Of a DNA stretch of 64,000 nt, positions 1 to 11,382 are shown piece after piece (position 1 is the first letter of the stretch; each line of letters starts with the position of its first letter). Position numbers and translations under genes: made by a program. Origin of the DNA: Gymnorhina tibicen (lineage: Eukaryota > Chordata > Aves > Passeriformes > Artamidae); the NCBI GenBank assembly GCA_013399875.1, contig VXAZ01014478.1:62001-126000 (forward strand), written 5' to 3'. The notes under the pieces are model-generated. The model ran no database searches. It saw only the letters and a program-made list of their open reading frames with translations, and was not told the DNA's origin.

Positions 1-38
1 AAAGAACTTTGCAAACCCCAAAGAACATTGCAAACCCC
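1..38. repeat. 19-bp tandem duplication at window edge
   Basis: Two adjacent copies of a 19-bp unit (1-19 and 20-38) differ at one base (aaagaacTttgc versus aaagaacAttgc). The array may continue upstream of the window, so the copy number is a minimum. No function is apparent. Confidence 0.8.
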
Positions 39-2204
39 ATATGACATGGCAATTTCTTGTTCTACAGTGCTATTTAGGAAACTTATATATATGTGATGAT
101 TATATAACTAAAGAATGTTAATGTAAAGAAATACTATGCAAATCTATGGAATGATGATTCTTTCAGAGGAAAAAAATACGCAGGTTATTTATTAAGCTAG
201 AAATCTTACCTGATTTAAGGATCTAATTTTCAAGAATTTGGGATAATGCAATTTAAAACCATTTCATTAGCAGAAACTGTGGAAGGTATTTGAGTATCAG
301 GTTTCAATCTAAATGTTTTATGGAAATTCTCAGGCCTGCCAAAGAATCAGAATTAAATCATAGGCCTATACATCTATCTACTAGTTTTGAAAATTTGAGA
401 AATACCAACCATTCTAGACGCCAAGTGCTAAAAAAAGTCTTATTCAGCCCTAAATAAAACAAACATCAGTTAACAACAGGATTACAGAAGTATGTTTGCC
501 AGAGCATAACTCTGTTTAACAGCTTGCAGTAGTTGTCGTTCTACTTGGACTGATTCAACAAAACCAAAACCAAATGAAAACAAAACAAAACAAAAAAGAA
601 ACACTGCAAAGTGTTGAAAGGCAATTGTATTACTTATACTGGTATATCTTTAGGGAAAAATAAATTTGTATTCTAGTCAGAATGTCTTCTACATCAAGCC
701 TGCAGCCAAATTCCACCTAAAATAACAATGATACTAGATGCTGTACGTCCAGAATCTACATGACTACCCAAGCCTGTTACCTTCTGAAAAGCTGTTGAAG
801 ATCTCTGTGTTCCTCAAAATTTGCTAGCAGCTCTATTATTATATAACGTGAGTCACTGAAAACTCACTGAGACTTGTATCACAACAGGTATGCGGAGACA
901 TAACAGATGACATTAGGAAATCCAAGATGTATAGCTGAAAGTGAAAATGGAAAAAAAACCCCAAAAGAATGGAAGATAATCCACCAAGATTTCTGCATGC
1001 TACAGCAAACTTCACTATCAGATTGCCAATGGAAGGGATCATGGGTAAAATTCCATACTGTGGAACACAGTCATAGAAGGGTCTGAACCCACATTAAGCA
1101 GGACCATTCTCTAAAAATGTGCCTCAAAGGTAATAAAGATGAACATATGTGTCATTTCAGTGTATCTAGTAGTAGATAGGTGATATAATTGGTAATAAAA
1201 TGGTCTTTCAAATCCTTGTGGAAATAAGATGCAGTGATTAGGACAAAAGTAAACGAAATTTGTAAATGTTCAAACCAGGACCTTGGGTAAATAAAACAGA
1301 TAGAGTTACTGATGCAGTGCATCAGCAAATAATAAATCACCAATCAGTCATCAGATCAAATAATAAAATCATAATTAAAACAAAAATATGGAATAAAATA
1401 TTGATTTTCAGAAGGGGAAAAAAACCCAAAGCAACAAAGGTAGTGTTTTTAAGTTAGAAAGGGCCATGAGTTTAAAAGGCAACCACAGCAAAAAAAAAAT
1501 CAATAAAATTGAGAACTATGTAGTTTTTTAAATCTCTATAATCTCAGATGAAAATATGGAAAGATATACTTAGAATAATAATATGGTCAAATATTAGACA
1601 TGATTACCAACATTACTTTACCAGACAATAATATACAACAACAATATTGATGCTATTTTATTTATGCTTATTTTGGTAAACCGTGGAGGTTCAAGAAAAT
1701 GAAGGCCATGGAATGCAATAGGCTTGTGTAAATTGAGCTGATTTGGAATAAACTAAAATTAACAGTAATTGACTTATACATAAGGGGGTTTTATTAATCT
1801 TATATTAAATGGAAGACTGTGAAGTTAAGGGAAAACTCATCAGCTCACAAGCTCTAGGACAAAATATCTCTCTCTCAAGTAAGATAAGATTTTGTACTGC
1901 TATCAAAGAGAAAGTATTCCAGGGACAAGGTTCCCAATTAACTATATTCCTCACAACCTCAAAATCAGATTGCACAATGGTAGTAGGAAAAGATCAGATG
2001 GAAAACCTGTATTTAAGGGGTTAATCTATGATCTCAACAGAGTCTAGTGTCATTATGAGTAAATGGCCACAGAGACATGCAACCTTCCTCTCCTGTACTT
2101 GGAAAGTATCTTTTTCTCTTGTTTCTTAAAAGCACAAATTTAATTTAGGAACCATTTTAGCTGTACTGCTTCTTACACCCAAATTAGTGTATTTAGAACT
2201 AGAC

Positions 2205-2241
2205 TTAGAGGGTACTAGCCACATTTTAGAGGGTACTAGCC
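2205..2241. repeat. Short direct duplication, 21-bp period
   Basis: The 16-mer ttagagggtactagcc occurs at 2205-2220 and again at 2226-2241, separated by 5 bp. It is a local duplication in otherwise unique DNA. Confidence 0.8.
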
Positions 2242-2519
2242 AGAGATTCTTGAAGTCTCTGTCTATACAGTACCATCAATACATTATTTTTTTTCCACAA
2301 AAATCCCACAGTAAATAGACTTTTGACCTCTGAAAACTGGACTTATCCTAAGATCTGCAGAGTCCTTCAGTAAACCATACTGGTCAGAATCATTCTGGGA
2401 ATTCTGAGGGCCCACTCACCTTCCACAAGCAGTCTGGTTCCCTCAAAAGTTATGTTACTGTGAGATGACACAGAGCACTGGAACATCTTTCTTGGAATCA
2501 TCCACAGAGGAACAACCAC

Positions 2520-2573
2520 AAAAAACCCCACCAAAACAAAAAAAAAAAACAAACAAATAAAAAACCCACAACA
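2520..2573. repeat. A/C-rich low-complexity tract
   Basis: Run of A with interspersed C blocks (aaaaacccc, ccaccaaaac, then a long A run). It explains the phenylalanine- and glycine-rich minus-strand frames across 2367-2686, which are not genes. A similar tract lies at 37019-37104. Confidence 0.7.
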
Positions 2574-5094
2574 TTTTGGTTCAACCAATAGCTTTCCATA
2601 ATGATACTAGAAATATCTTCACCAAAATCGAGAAGGAACAAATGTGAAAGAGATGCTGTCCATACTAAATCTACTATGTAATACATTCAAACTTCAAATC
2701 AGAAAATGCAGTTCTTATCTGGAGGCAAAAGAAGCACATGTACTTATGCTTCACAGTCTGCCATCTTCTGTACTGTGCAGATTTCAATCTAACTTTGAAA
2801 TCACAACACTTTACATATTGTCTGTTGGAAGATAAATTAACTCCATTCTTTCTCTTCTATGTAAGAGACCATCCACTTAGTAGACAAAATATATTTAGGT
2901 ATTTTTCCTCAACTGTGTATGTCATAAATGGTCATTCCTGTTAAGGAAATGCTGGGTCTTGTGGTATCCCTGATAGGAGAGAAAAATACATCATTCCCTG
3001 CTGTGAAATTTATCTGTTACAAGCAGAGAAGTTTCTAGGATTCCCAGAGTCTGGCAGTTAAAGGAAGGGAGTCAGATGTCTCAAGGTCAGTCGAAGGCAC
3101 TTGGCCAGATATCTGGTAAAAGATGAAAGTCTCAGAGCATCTGAGAGTTTCCGTACAAGCACAGTATTCTGCAGACATAGTCTTCTGAGGGCAGCAGATG
3201 GCCAGACTTGGCTAACATTCCTTCTAGGCACCAGAGAACATTCTACAGGTTTAGATGGAATTGAGGAAACCATTCACCTGACTGAAGAAAAACTTGGTAG
3301 TAAAGGATCATCCCACAAAGAATTCTGCATTAAATCACTTAGCTCCCCTATAATCCATCAAGTATTAATGAGTCATTATCACATGAGAGGAGTAAGAATC
3401 AGTCTTAGCAAGAGTGAACATCTTCCTATAGACACAAGGAACCAATTCCAAAGACTTTAGGTGTAAAATATTACATGCAAAACATACTTAAAAGTTTTGT
3501 ATTTCATGTTCATGAAACTTGTCTATAAGAGAGCAAGGCTTTCATTTTTGTGTGGATGCAGCCCAAGGCATTGTGCATATTTCTAAGATGCTGAAGAAGA
3601 AAAGAAAATGACGTCTGCTTGATTTGCACCAAAAGGAATTTGATTTTAGAACTTACATCTGACTGAAAATCTGTTTCTGGACAGAGACTTTCCTTTGTCC
3701 TGATTATATGTACGGAACATGTAATTTGATTTGAGGCATTTAGATGTCACTACAAAAAATAACTAAAATTTATTTCTCTGCTTATACCTGTGTCTGTTAT
3801 GAAGGGGTGAAAATTGCCATTAATTTTTGATCTTTTAAAGTATATTTTGTCATCATGCTACTTTTATTGCCAAACATTTATAGCAAAATATATATGAAGT
3901 AAAATATAATTTTTACTTTCCTAGCAAGACTTTCATTTATATAGATTCAGAAAAGGCAGAATTGAACATTTGTAATTTTCAGTTAGGCTGGTTAAAGTAA
4001 ATAATCTTTCTGAAAGCAATTTGTTACAAATGTCTTTGAAATACCCAGCATTTGAAAAGATATTTGACTTCTAGTTTCTTCTACTGAGGGAAGCTCAGGG
4101 TCTTAGTAGTAAATTATTTGCCAGTTGAGAGGAAGCCAGATGTTCAGAAATATTCTCTGCTGCTGGAGTTTTTAAGAAATATTTTAGCTATGTACCAGAA
4201 TTAGCAATTAGTATTCAGTAAGCCACTCTTCAAACACCAGTGGTATAAACCTATTTGCTTTAAAAATTATTCATATACAAGATAGAGGTGGAAAAACATC
4301 AGCAAATCCCTAGTGTTGTGGAAAAAAACCTTAGTTAGTTAGACTTTAATTAGTGCTTAGCAGTCATTTAATGAATGTGGCCTCAAAGCCTAATCCATCA
4401 AACTGTAACTAGCATTATCACTGGTTTAAAAACTATGCATTAACAAAAAGTTTTACAAAAACTGTACAGAACAGCACCAGGGAACTGCAGCACTATGACT
4501 TCCAGGTCTATGAGCCAGGTCTGGTTCCCTTGGGGAATTGAATTCTGTGAAAATGGCTGGAGTCTGATTTATTGTAAGTAAGCTGGGGGTTGGACTAATT
4601 CTTTTGATTCTTAGAAGTGTAAGATATTATCTTGAATTATCACAAATAGTTTATGACAGTACAATTAACTACCTGCTGAAGTTCATAGAATAATTATGAA
4701 GATTACCTGTAAATTGTTTAAAATATTTCCATAATTCATAATTGGCACTTAGAGCCTTAGTAAAATCATAACACTGAAATACTAAGTACTGGAGTCACTG
4801 CTAATTTTGAAAGTAACTGCAATTACAGCATAAAATCATGCAATAGATATATAAAAAAGCTGGATTTTTCAGACGAAAAACATGCTGTTCTGGGCTACTA
4901 GGACCATTAGAAAAGTCATTAAAGAGAAGCATTACAGAAAAACATGTACTTACCAGAATTTTAGGAAAACAATGTATTTGGAACAGAGGACAGAGACAGT
5001 GTGTGCAAATTGTAGACAATGCATAGATCTGTTGCACCCATGAACTAGAAACTTATTAAGCATAATGTAATTAATATTACCTTGCCTTGAACAT

Positions 5095-5722
5095 GAGCAA
5101 TCAATGTGTGGTTGCATCCCAAAAAGCCACTTGTATCTTCAACTGCATCAAAAGAAGTGTGACCAAAAGGTGTGGGAGGTGATTCTGCCCCTCTGCTGTA
5201 ACGAGGCCCCAGATGGAGTGCAGCATCCAGGACTGGAGCCCCCAACATAAGTGCAGGAACTTGCTGGGGTGAGTTCAGAGGAGGGCCATGAAGATGATCA
5301 GAGTGTTGGAGCACCTCTCCTATGAGGAAAAGCTGAGAGAATTGGGATATATTTTAGCCTGGAGAAGAGAATGCTCTGGGGAGACATTATAGCAGTTCCT
5401 AAATGGGGCCTACAAGAAAGATAGAGAGGAAGTTTTTGAAAGGGCATGTAGTGATAGAACAAGGGGTAATGTCTTTAAACTGAAAGACGGCAGGTTTAGA
5501 CTGGATATTAAGAAGAAATTCTATAGTGAAAGTGGTGAGGCACGGGAACAGGTTGCCCCAGAGAAGCTGTGGATGCCCCATCCCTAAGTGTCTGAGGCCA
5601 GGTTGGATGGAGCTCTGAGCAGCCTGGTCTAGTGAAAGGTGTCCCTGTCCATGGCAAGGCAGTTGCAATTGGATGATCGTTATGGTCCCTTCCAAACCAA
5701 ACCATTCTATGATTCCATGATT
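5095..5722 (+). mobile_element. CR1 LINE, 5'-truncated 3' end
   Basis: Sense-strand CR1 fragment covering the C-terminal end of the reverse-transcriptase frame and the 3' UTR. Landmarks in order: a region equivalent to the 'ERVQRRA' peptide near 5275-5290 (gttcagaggagggccatg), 'cctatgaggaaaagctgagagaattggg', 'agcctggagaagaga', 'aggtttagactggatatta', 'cagcctggtctag', and the CR1 terminal motif cccttccaaaccaaaccattctatgattcc. There are frameshifts, and the segment near 5200 is scrambled relative to the usual order, so the copy is old and inactive. CR1 inserts 5'-truncated without long target duplications; none was found. The antisense frames at 5045-5705 are shadows. Confidence 0.9.
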
Positions 5723-7896
5723 AAATTGTTAACTCCCAAAACAGTTAACATAATCAAAACAGTGACATAATTACCTGGAACACAGTAATATGAGGAAATC
5801 TGTCATCTCTTTTTTATGTCTAGATTAGCGGTAGTCTACAGAGATCATTTGGGTTTAGTGGAATTTTTTTGTACATAATGCAGGCAAGGCCCTGGAAAGA
5901 TTCTGAAAGGCTAATGCTAGAATTCTTTATGGGCTGAGGAATGTGCTTGCCAGGCTGCATTAAGTCTTCCCTTCATACCTTTCTCCTGTGGTATTTTAGC
6001 TTCACTGTACAGCAGAACATTGTGAATTCAGAAGGCTTTGTATTATTCTATGGGTTTAGCTGTTATGTTACTGGCAAGATGTGGCATGTATTATAACAAG
6101 ATTTGAGGCCATGTAAGTAGATATTTTCAAGAAAGTGATTCATTGTATATCAAGTTCAAGAAATAAGCCTCCAGCTTAGATCTTATTGATAAATGTTGAT
6201 ACAGTGCTTGCTCCTGATAGTTATCTTTTGTTGCTTTCCTCTGCCTATGAGTGTGATGTCTTTCTTTCCTACACTTTTTCTTCTATTTCCTACCAAATCC
6301 AAAATAATAATAATAAAAAATATCCACAAACATACACTATTCATATTTGTATAAATCAGCTATTAAATGGTGCATTCTGGTAAAGGTCTGCTACAGCTAA
6401 TAGAATACATCGGTTCAAGACATTTAAGTTATTAACTGTATCATTCTGTCCATACTTCTCTTTTTATATAATAATGGATTTTGTTTTGTGGCGACCTATG
6501 ACACATAAATCCATGAAGACCAACAGATAAGTGTGGTGTTTGAACTGGAAATGCAGAGAACTGACATGTGGAATAGTTGTCATGTAAAAGATTATATATA
6601 CCTCATTGTACATTAGTTGTTATGTCAATCATGCTCAAACATAACCATAAGATCTAAAAACCTAAAGCAAGAATACAAAGGATGCCTGCACAGCTCTTTG
6701 TCTCTGACAGATCACTGGGAGTGCATACTGTATTTGTTAAATTTTTTATAAAAAATTGTGATAAATGTTTTCACGTTGCCGGTTTGTGTTGAGATATGCT
6801 TGAGATATAATATGTTGCCTCTGAAAACTCATTGCCTATAAATCTTTGTCCACATAGTTCAGCAAATCTATTGAGAACAATTTTTCTGTTCATTGCAAAA
6901 TCTCCAGGAAGTGCTACATAATATTGCTTTATGAGAAATATGATCAATTGAAGTTGGTTTTTTTTTAAACAAGAAACTGCATAGAGGTAATCCTAGCTGT
7001 CCAGTAAAAACTACCACTCTGTTAATCATGCATATGTGACTCCCATTTTGTTTAAGTAGAATTTAAGCATATGAACCAGATTAGGCATACTTTTAAAATA
7101 TGGTATCTTTTTAACGTAGATTGCTCATGTTCAGTCATGACAGACTGAATTTCAGATATTAAGTACTGTACTTCCCTAAAAATGCCACTGCCACCTCAAG
7201 CTTCAGGTTATAACCCTTATACATAATACCACAATATGCTGACATTCCATGGAATGGAACTCAAGAATGGAATTCAAGATGATGGGGGCCTGGGGAACAA
7301 AACAAAACAAAAGAAGACCAACATTTCAAATGTCAAGTTAGATTGGAGTTGGCCATAAATAAGTATCAAATATGATTTAACATTTGTTTGCGGACTGTTA
7401 AGGAAAACATGATGAAGCCAAAATATTATTCCCCTGGAACTCTTCTTTAACTTCAAACTCTGCATTCAGGCACAGATTTCTGTAAAACTGAATACAAATA
7501 AATGCTGATTGCAACTCTGGTAGAAGTAAAATGAATCTATTGTACATTAAATAACTGAGATGATGATGATGACACACTTAGTAGATAGTGACTTCTTCTG
7601 TGCCTGTCATTTACTCCAAATTGTTATTAAGCAGATGGAAACTTTATACTTGTGAACTAAGAAAAGTATATCTCAGAGCTTTTGATCAAAGCTAATTGAA
7701 AATGTAAAAATTTGTTGCACGTGTGGCAGATTTCTCCCTTTATAGCTGCTGACAGCCAAGATTGTTATTTGAAAGAACTTGCTTCTCCATGAGTTACAAG
7801 CAGAAAAGTGATATTATCTAGGGCAGAAATTCTGGTTGCAAAACCAGTTAAATTTGTTGTGGACTAATTCCTTCTCTGTGCCTAGGCCAAATCTAA
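5723..7896. other. AT-rich unique DNA, no gene recognised
   Basis: Interval between two CR1 copies. No repeats, RNA genes or convincing reading frames could be identified; stop codons are frequent in all frames. Confidence 0.6.
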
Positions 7897-10020
7897 AGTT
7901 CATAGAATCACAGAATGGCTTGAATTGGAAGGGACTTTGAAGATGATTCCAACACCTCTGCCATGGGCAGGGTCACCTTTCACTAGAGCAGGTTGCTCAG
8001 AGGCCCATCCAACCTGACCTTGAACACTTCCATGGTAGGGTATCCACAGCTTCCCTGGGCAACTACTTGCAGTGCCTCATCACCCTCACATTGAAGAATT
8101 TCTTCCTAATATCTCATCTAAACTGACCCTCTTTCAGTTTATAGCCATTTCCCCTTGTCATATGACCACATACCTTTGTAAATAGTCAGTCTCCAGCTTT
8201 CTTGTAGGCCCCCTTCAGGTAATGGAGGGCTGCTATAAGGTCTCCTTGGAGCCTTCTCTTCTCCAGGCTGAACAACCCCAGCTGTCTCAGCCTGTCCTCA
8301 TAAGAGAGGAGCTTCAGCCCTCTCAGATCATCTTTCTGGCCCTCCTCTGCATGCATTCCAACAGGTTCACATCCTTCCTTTTTTGGGACCACCAGAATTC
8401 AATGCAGTATTCCAGGTGGGATCTCATGAGAGTATAGTGCAGGGGGAGAATCACCTCCCTTACCTCCTGGTCACACTTCTTTCGATGCAGCCCAGGATAC
8501 AGGTGGTTATTTTGCATATGTCTGAGCATAATTTACAGGATGATCTGCTCTATTGTCTTTCCAGGAACAGAGATGAGACTTGTAGGCCTGTAGTTCCACG
8601 GATCTTTCTCCTTTCTCTTTAAAAACCGGGGTTATGTTTTCCTGTTCCGCAAGATGAGAACTTCACTTGGCTGCCACAACTTCTCAAATATTATGGATAG
8701 TTGCTTAGCCACTTTCTCCACTAGTTCCTTTGGCACCTGTGGGTACATCTCATGAGGTTCCATGGACTTGTGCACCTTCAGTTTCCTTAGATGGTCCCAA
8801 AACTGATCTCCTACAGCAGGTGATTCTTCATTCTCTCAGTCCCTGCCTTTGCCTTCTGGGACTTGGGTGGCATGGCTGGAGCACTCGCCAAGGAAGACAG
8901 AGACAAAGAAGCTATTGATTACCTCAGACTTCTTCATGTCTCAGGTAATTAGGTCTTCTGCTTCCTTCAGGAGAGGGGCCATGTTTCCCTGGTCTTCTTT
9001 TTATCACCAGTGTATCTATAGAAGCTTTTCATGTTGTCCTTGATGTCCCTGGATAGATTTAATTCTAGCAGGGCTTCAACTTTCCTAACCAGATCCCTTG
9101 CTGTTTATATTCTTGCTAGGCTACCTGTCCTTGCTTCCATCCCCTGTAAGCTTTCCTTTTGTGAGTTTGTCGAGGAGCTCCTTATCCATGCAGGCCTCTT
9201 GGTGTTTTTGCTTGACTTCTTCATCATGAACTTGGAGGTGGTGGTCCTTAAATATTAAGCATCTTTCCTGTGCTCTTCTTCCCTCCAGGTTTCTCTAGCA
9301 AGCAGAGCCCTCAAGATACCACAGTATGTGCTCCTAAGTTCAGCATATTGAGCTTGCTTGTACCATCCTTGCTGCCCTAAGGATCTTAGACAGCATTATT
9401 CCATGGTCACTGCAGCCCTGGCTGCCCTTGAGCTTCGCATTCCCCACCATTCTCTCCTTGTGTTCCAGCACCTCTCCTTATTGGTTTCTTTATCATCTGG
9501 AGAAGGGAATTCATGCACAATGCATTCCAGGAATCTCCAGGATTGCTTATGCCCTGCAGTGTTGCCCCTCCAACAGATAATTTGGGTGGTGTAAGTCCCC
9601 CATATGGGCCAGGGAGACCACGTGTGAACATGAGTCTGCTCCTATCTCTCTATAGAAGGCCTCATCCACTTAGCCATCCTGACACAGAGCCTGTTGTGCT
9701 TCCCCACCACAATGTCACCTGTATCTGCTCTTGCTTTAATCCTGACCCATAAGATCTAGGCTGGCTCCCCATCTACCTCTGTGTGGAGCTCCATGCATTC
9801 AGGTTGATCATTGACAGAGACGGCAACACTACCTCCTAATCCTCCCTGCCTGTCCTTCCTAAAAAGCCGGTATTCTTCCGTTCCAACGTTCCAGTAACAG
9901 GAGCCACCTAAACCTGTCTCTGTGATGCCGGTAAGATCATAGCCCTGTAGGCATGTGCACGTCTCTAACTTGTTTTGCTTGCATCTCATGCTGCATGCGT
10001 TTGCATAGAGGCCTTGAGTT
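7897..10020 (-). mobile_element. CR1 LINE, long copy with internal RT deletion
   Basis: On the minus strand the element reads from the start of the CR1 ORF2 endonuclease (near 10020) to the 3' tail (catagaatcacagaatgg on the plus strand at 7899). The endonuclease start is seen at 9989-9756, with peptides such as LQGYDLTGITET, YRLFRKDRQG and VNDQPECMEL that match the family. The reverse-transcriptase start is seen near 8760-8700 (HKSMEPHEMYPQVPKEL, LSIIFEKLWQ). At about 8500-8510 the frame jumps from the N-terminal RT segment (ILxIMLRHMQNN) to the C-terminal segment ([31 protein letters not shown]). The palm region with the catalytic YADD box is therefore missing. Frameshifts and stops are present throughout. 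The copy could not be autonomous. Plus-strand frames in this interval are shadows. Confidence 0.92.
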
Positions 10021-11155
10021 GTGACCCAAATGAAGTGACTTACTGAGTGAAACAGCAGGAATTCCTTTGTGTTGCAGACAAATATTAAATGTTGGCCACT
10101 CGCTGTGAGAAATCAGTGGTTGCAGGTAAATTTAAAAGAGGCCCCATATCAACCTTGACACGTTTGTGCTGTGTGTAGGTTTTAAGTTCTAGGAACTAGG
10201 GCTGGTCAGGACAGCTAACAAATAAGGTGTAGCATAGTCATCACAGAAACTCCACAATACACTATTGCACGCAGTAATGCTGCCTAACACATTACTAATT
10301 CAACATATAAATCACAAAGACTGGTCTTTGCAGGCATGAGATGTTTGCAGAATGATTAAATCAGAACTTCACTGAAGAAAAGAAAAAGATAAAAGGGAAA
10401 TGAACAGACCAATACATAATTACTCATTCCATAATGTACAACAGCAAAATGTACTTAAGAGCTGAATAAATACTGGTATGCTCTGTCCTGGATCTTGCCC
10501 AGCAGAAAAACCTTGCCATGCTGCAGGAAGAACAGCCACTCTTGCTCTACTACCTGCTCTGCCTAATCACCACTTGTCACTAGCTGCTAATGGTAGTGAT
10601 TTTGGGGTTTTAGTAAGAGTAAACAGCATAGAAAATGTTCCCAACCATGTTTTGTTGCGGTTTTTTTAATGACTCATCTCTTCTGCCCTCGCAATCATAG
10701 AATCTATGGCTCTAGCCTCCTTTTTTACTAATACCAATGATTTGGGCACCTTTCAGCTCAGGCATGCTTAGATATATTTTCCCCAGTTTTGCATACTGTC
10801 TGAGCTGGATATTGTCCTGTACTTTATGGCAGACCTACTTTTTAAATAGAAATTTATGATGCATAATTACAAATGTTCAGTGTTAGTTGAGCAGGTTTAA
10901 GGCCTATATTCTTCGTCACTTCCCACTTATTTCTCAGCCAGGTTAGAAAAAAATATTCCTTTCCTTCTTAGCAGTCAAGGGATTAATTTTTAAAGACTCC
11001 ACCACCAGGCTTATGAGTACCAAGCAAATATGCACTGTGAGTTTGAAGCGAGAATTCAAGTCAGTGGCGTTAACCGTGTTGTGGTTATGGAGGACATGAA
11101 GGTGCTAATCAGATCTGAAGTATATTTAGGTCCCTAGCCAGCTTTGATTCTTTAA
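10021..11155. other. No gene or repeat recognised
   Basis: AT-rich interval between the long CR1 copy and the polypurine array. A 63-codon plus-strand frame at 10478-10669 has no family resemblance and is probably chance. Confidence 0.55.
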
Positions 11156-11382
11156 GGGGAAAAAAAAGAAAAGGAAAAGAAAAGGAAAAAAGAAAAAGAA
11201 AAAAAAAGAAAAAGAAAAAAGAAAAAGAAAAGGAAAAGAAAAAGGAAAAGAAAAAGGAAAAGAATAAGAAAAAGAAAAAGAAAAAGAAAGAAAAAGAAAA
11301 AGAAAAAGAAAAAGAAAAAGAAAAAGAAAAAGAAAAAGAAAAAGAAAAAGAAAGAAAAAAGAAAAGAAAAGAAGAAGAAAAA
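11156..11382. repeat. Polypurine A/G satellite, (GAAAAA)n-like
   Basis: About 225 bp of almost pure purine on the plus strand, with a single T near 11264. The 5' part mixes GAAAA, GGAAAA and GAAAAA units; from about 11290 to 11350 it is a regular hexamer GAAAAA. The pattern suggests slippage of one A-rich seed into several related units. Confidence 0.95.

Larger units (their letters stand above)
39..5094. other. AT-rich unique DNA, no gene recognised
   Basis: I see no CR1 or LTR signature and no convincing coding frame here. The longest frame (3101-3460, plus, 119 codons) has no recognisable domain and unremarkable composition, so I treat it as chance. Contains the small duplication at 2205-2241 and the A-rich tract at 2520-2573, listed separately. 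Confidence 0.6.

Noticed and set aside
3101..3460. 119-codon plus-strand frame
   Set aside because: No recognisable motif, no splice or promoter context, and an overlapping antisense frame of similar quality.
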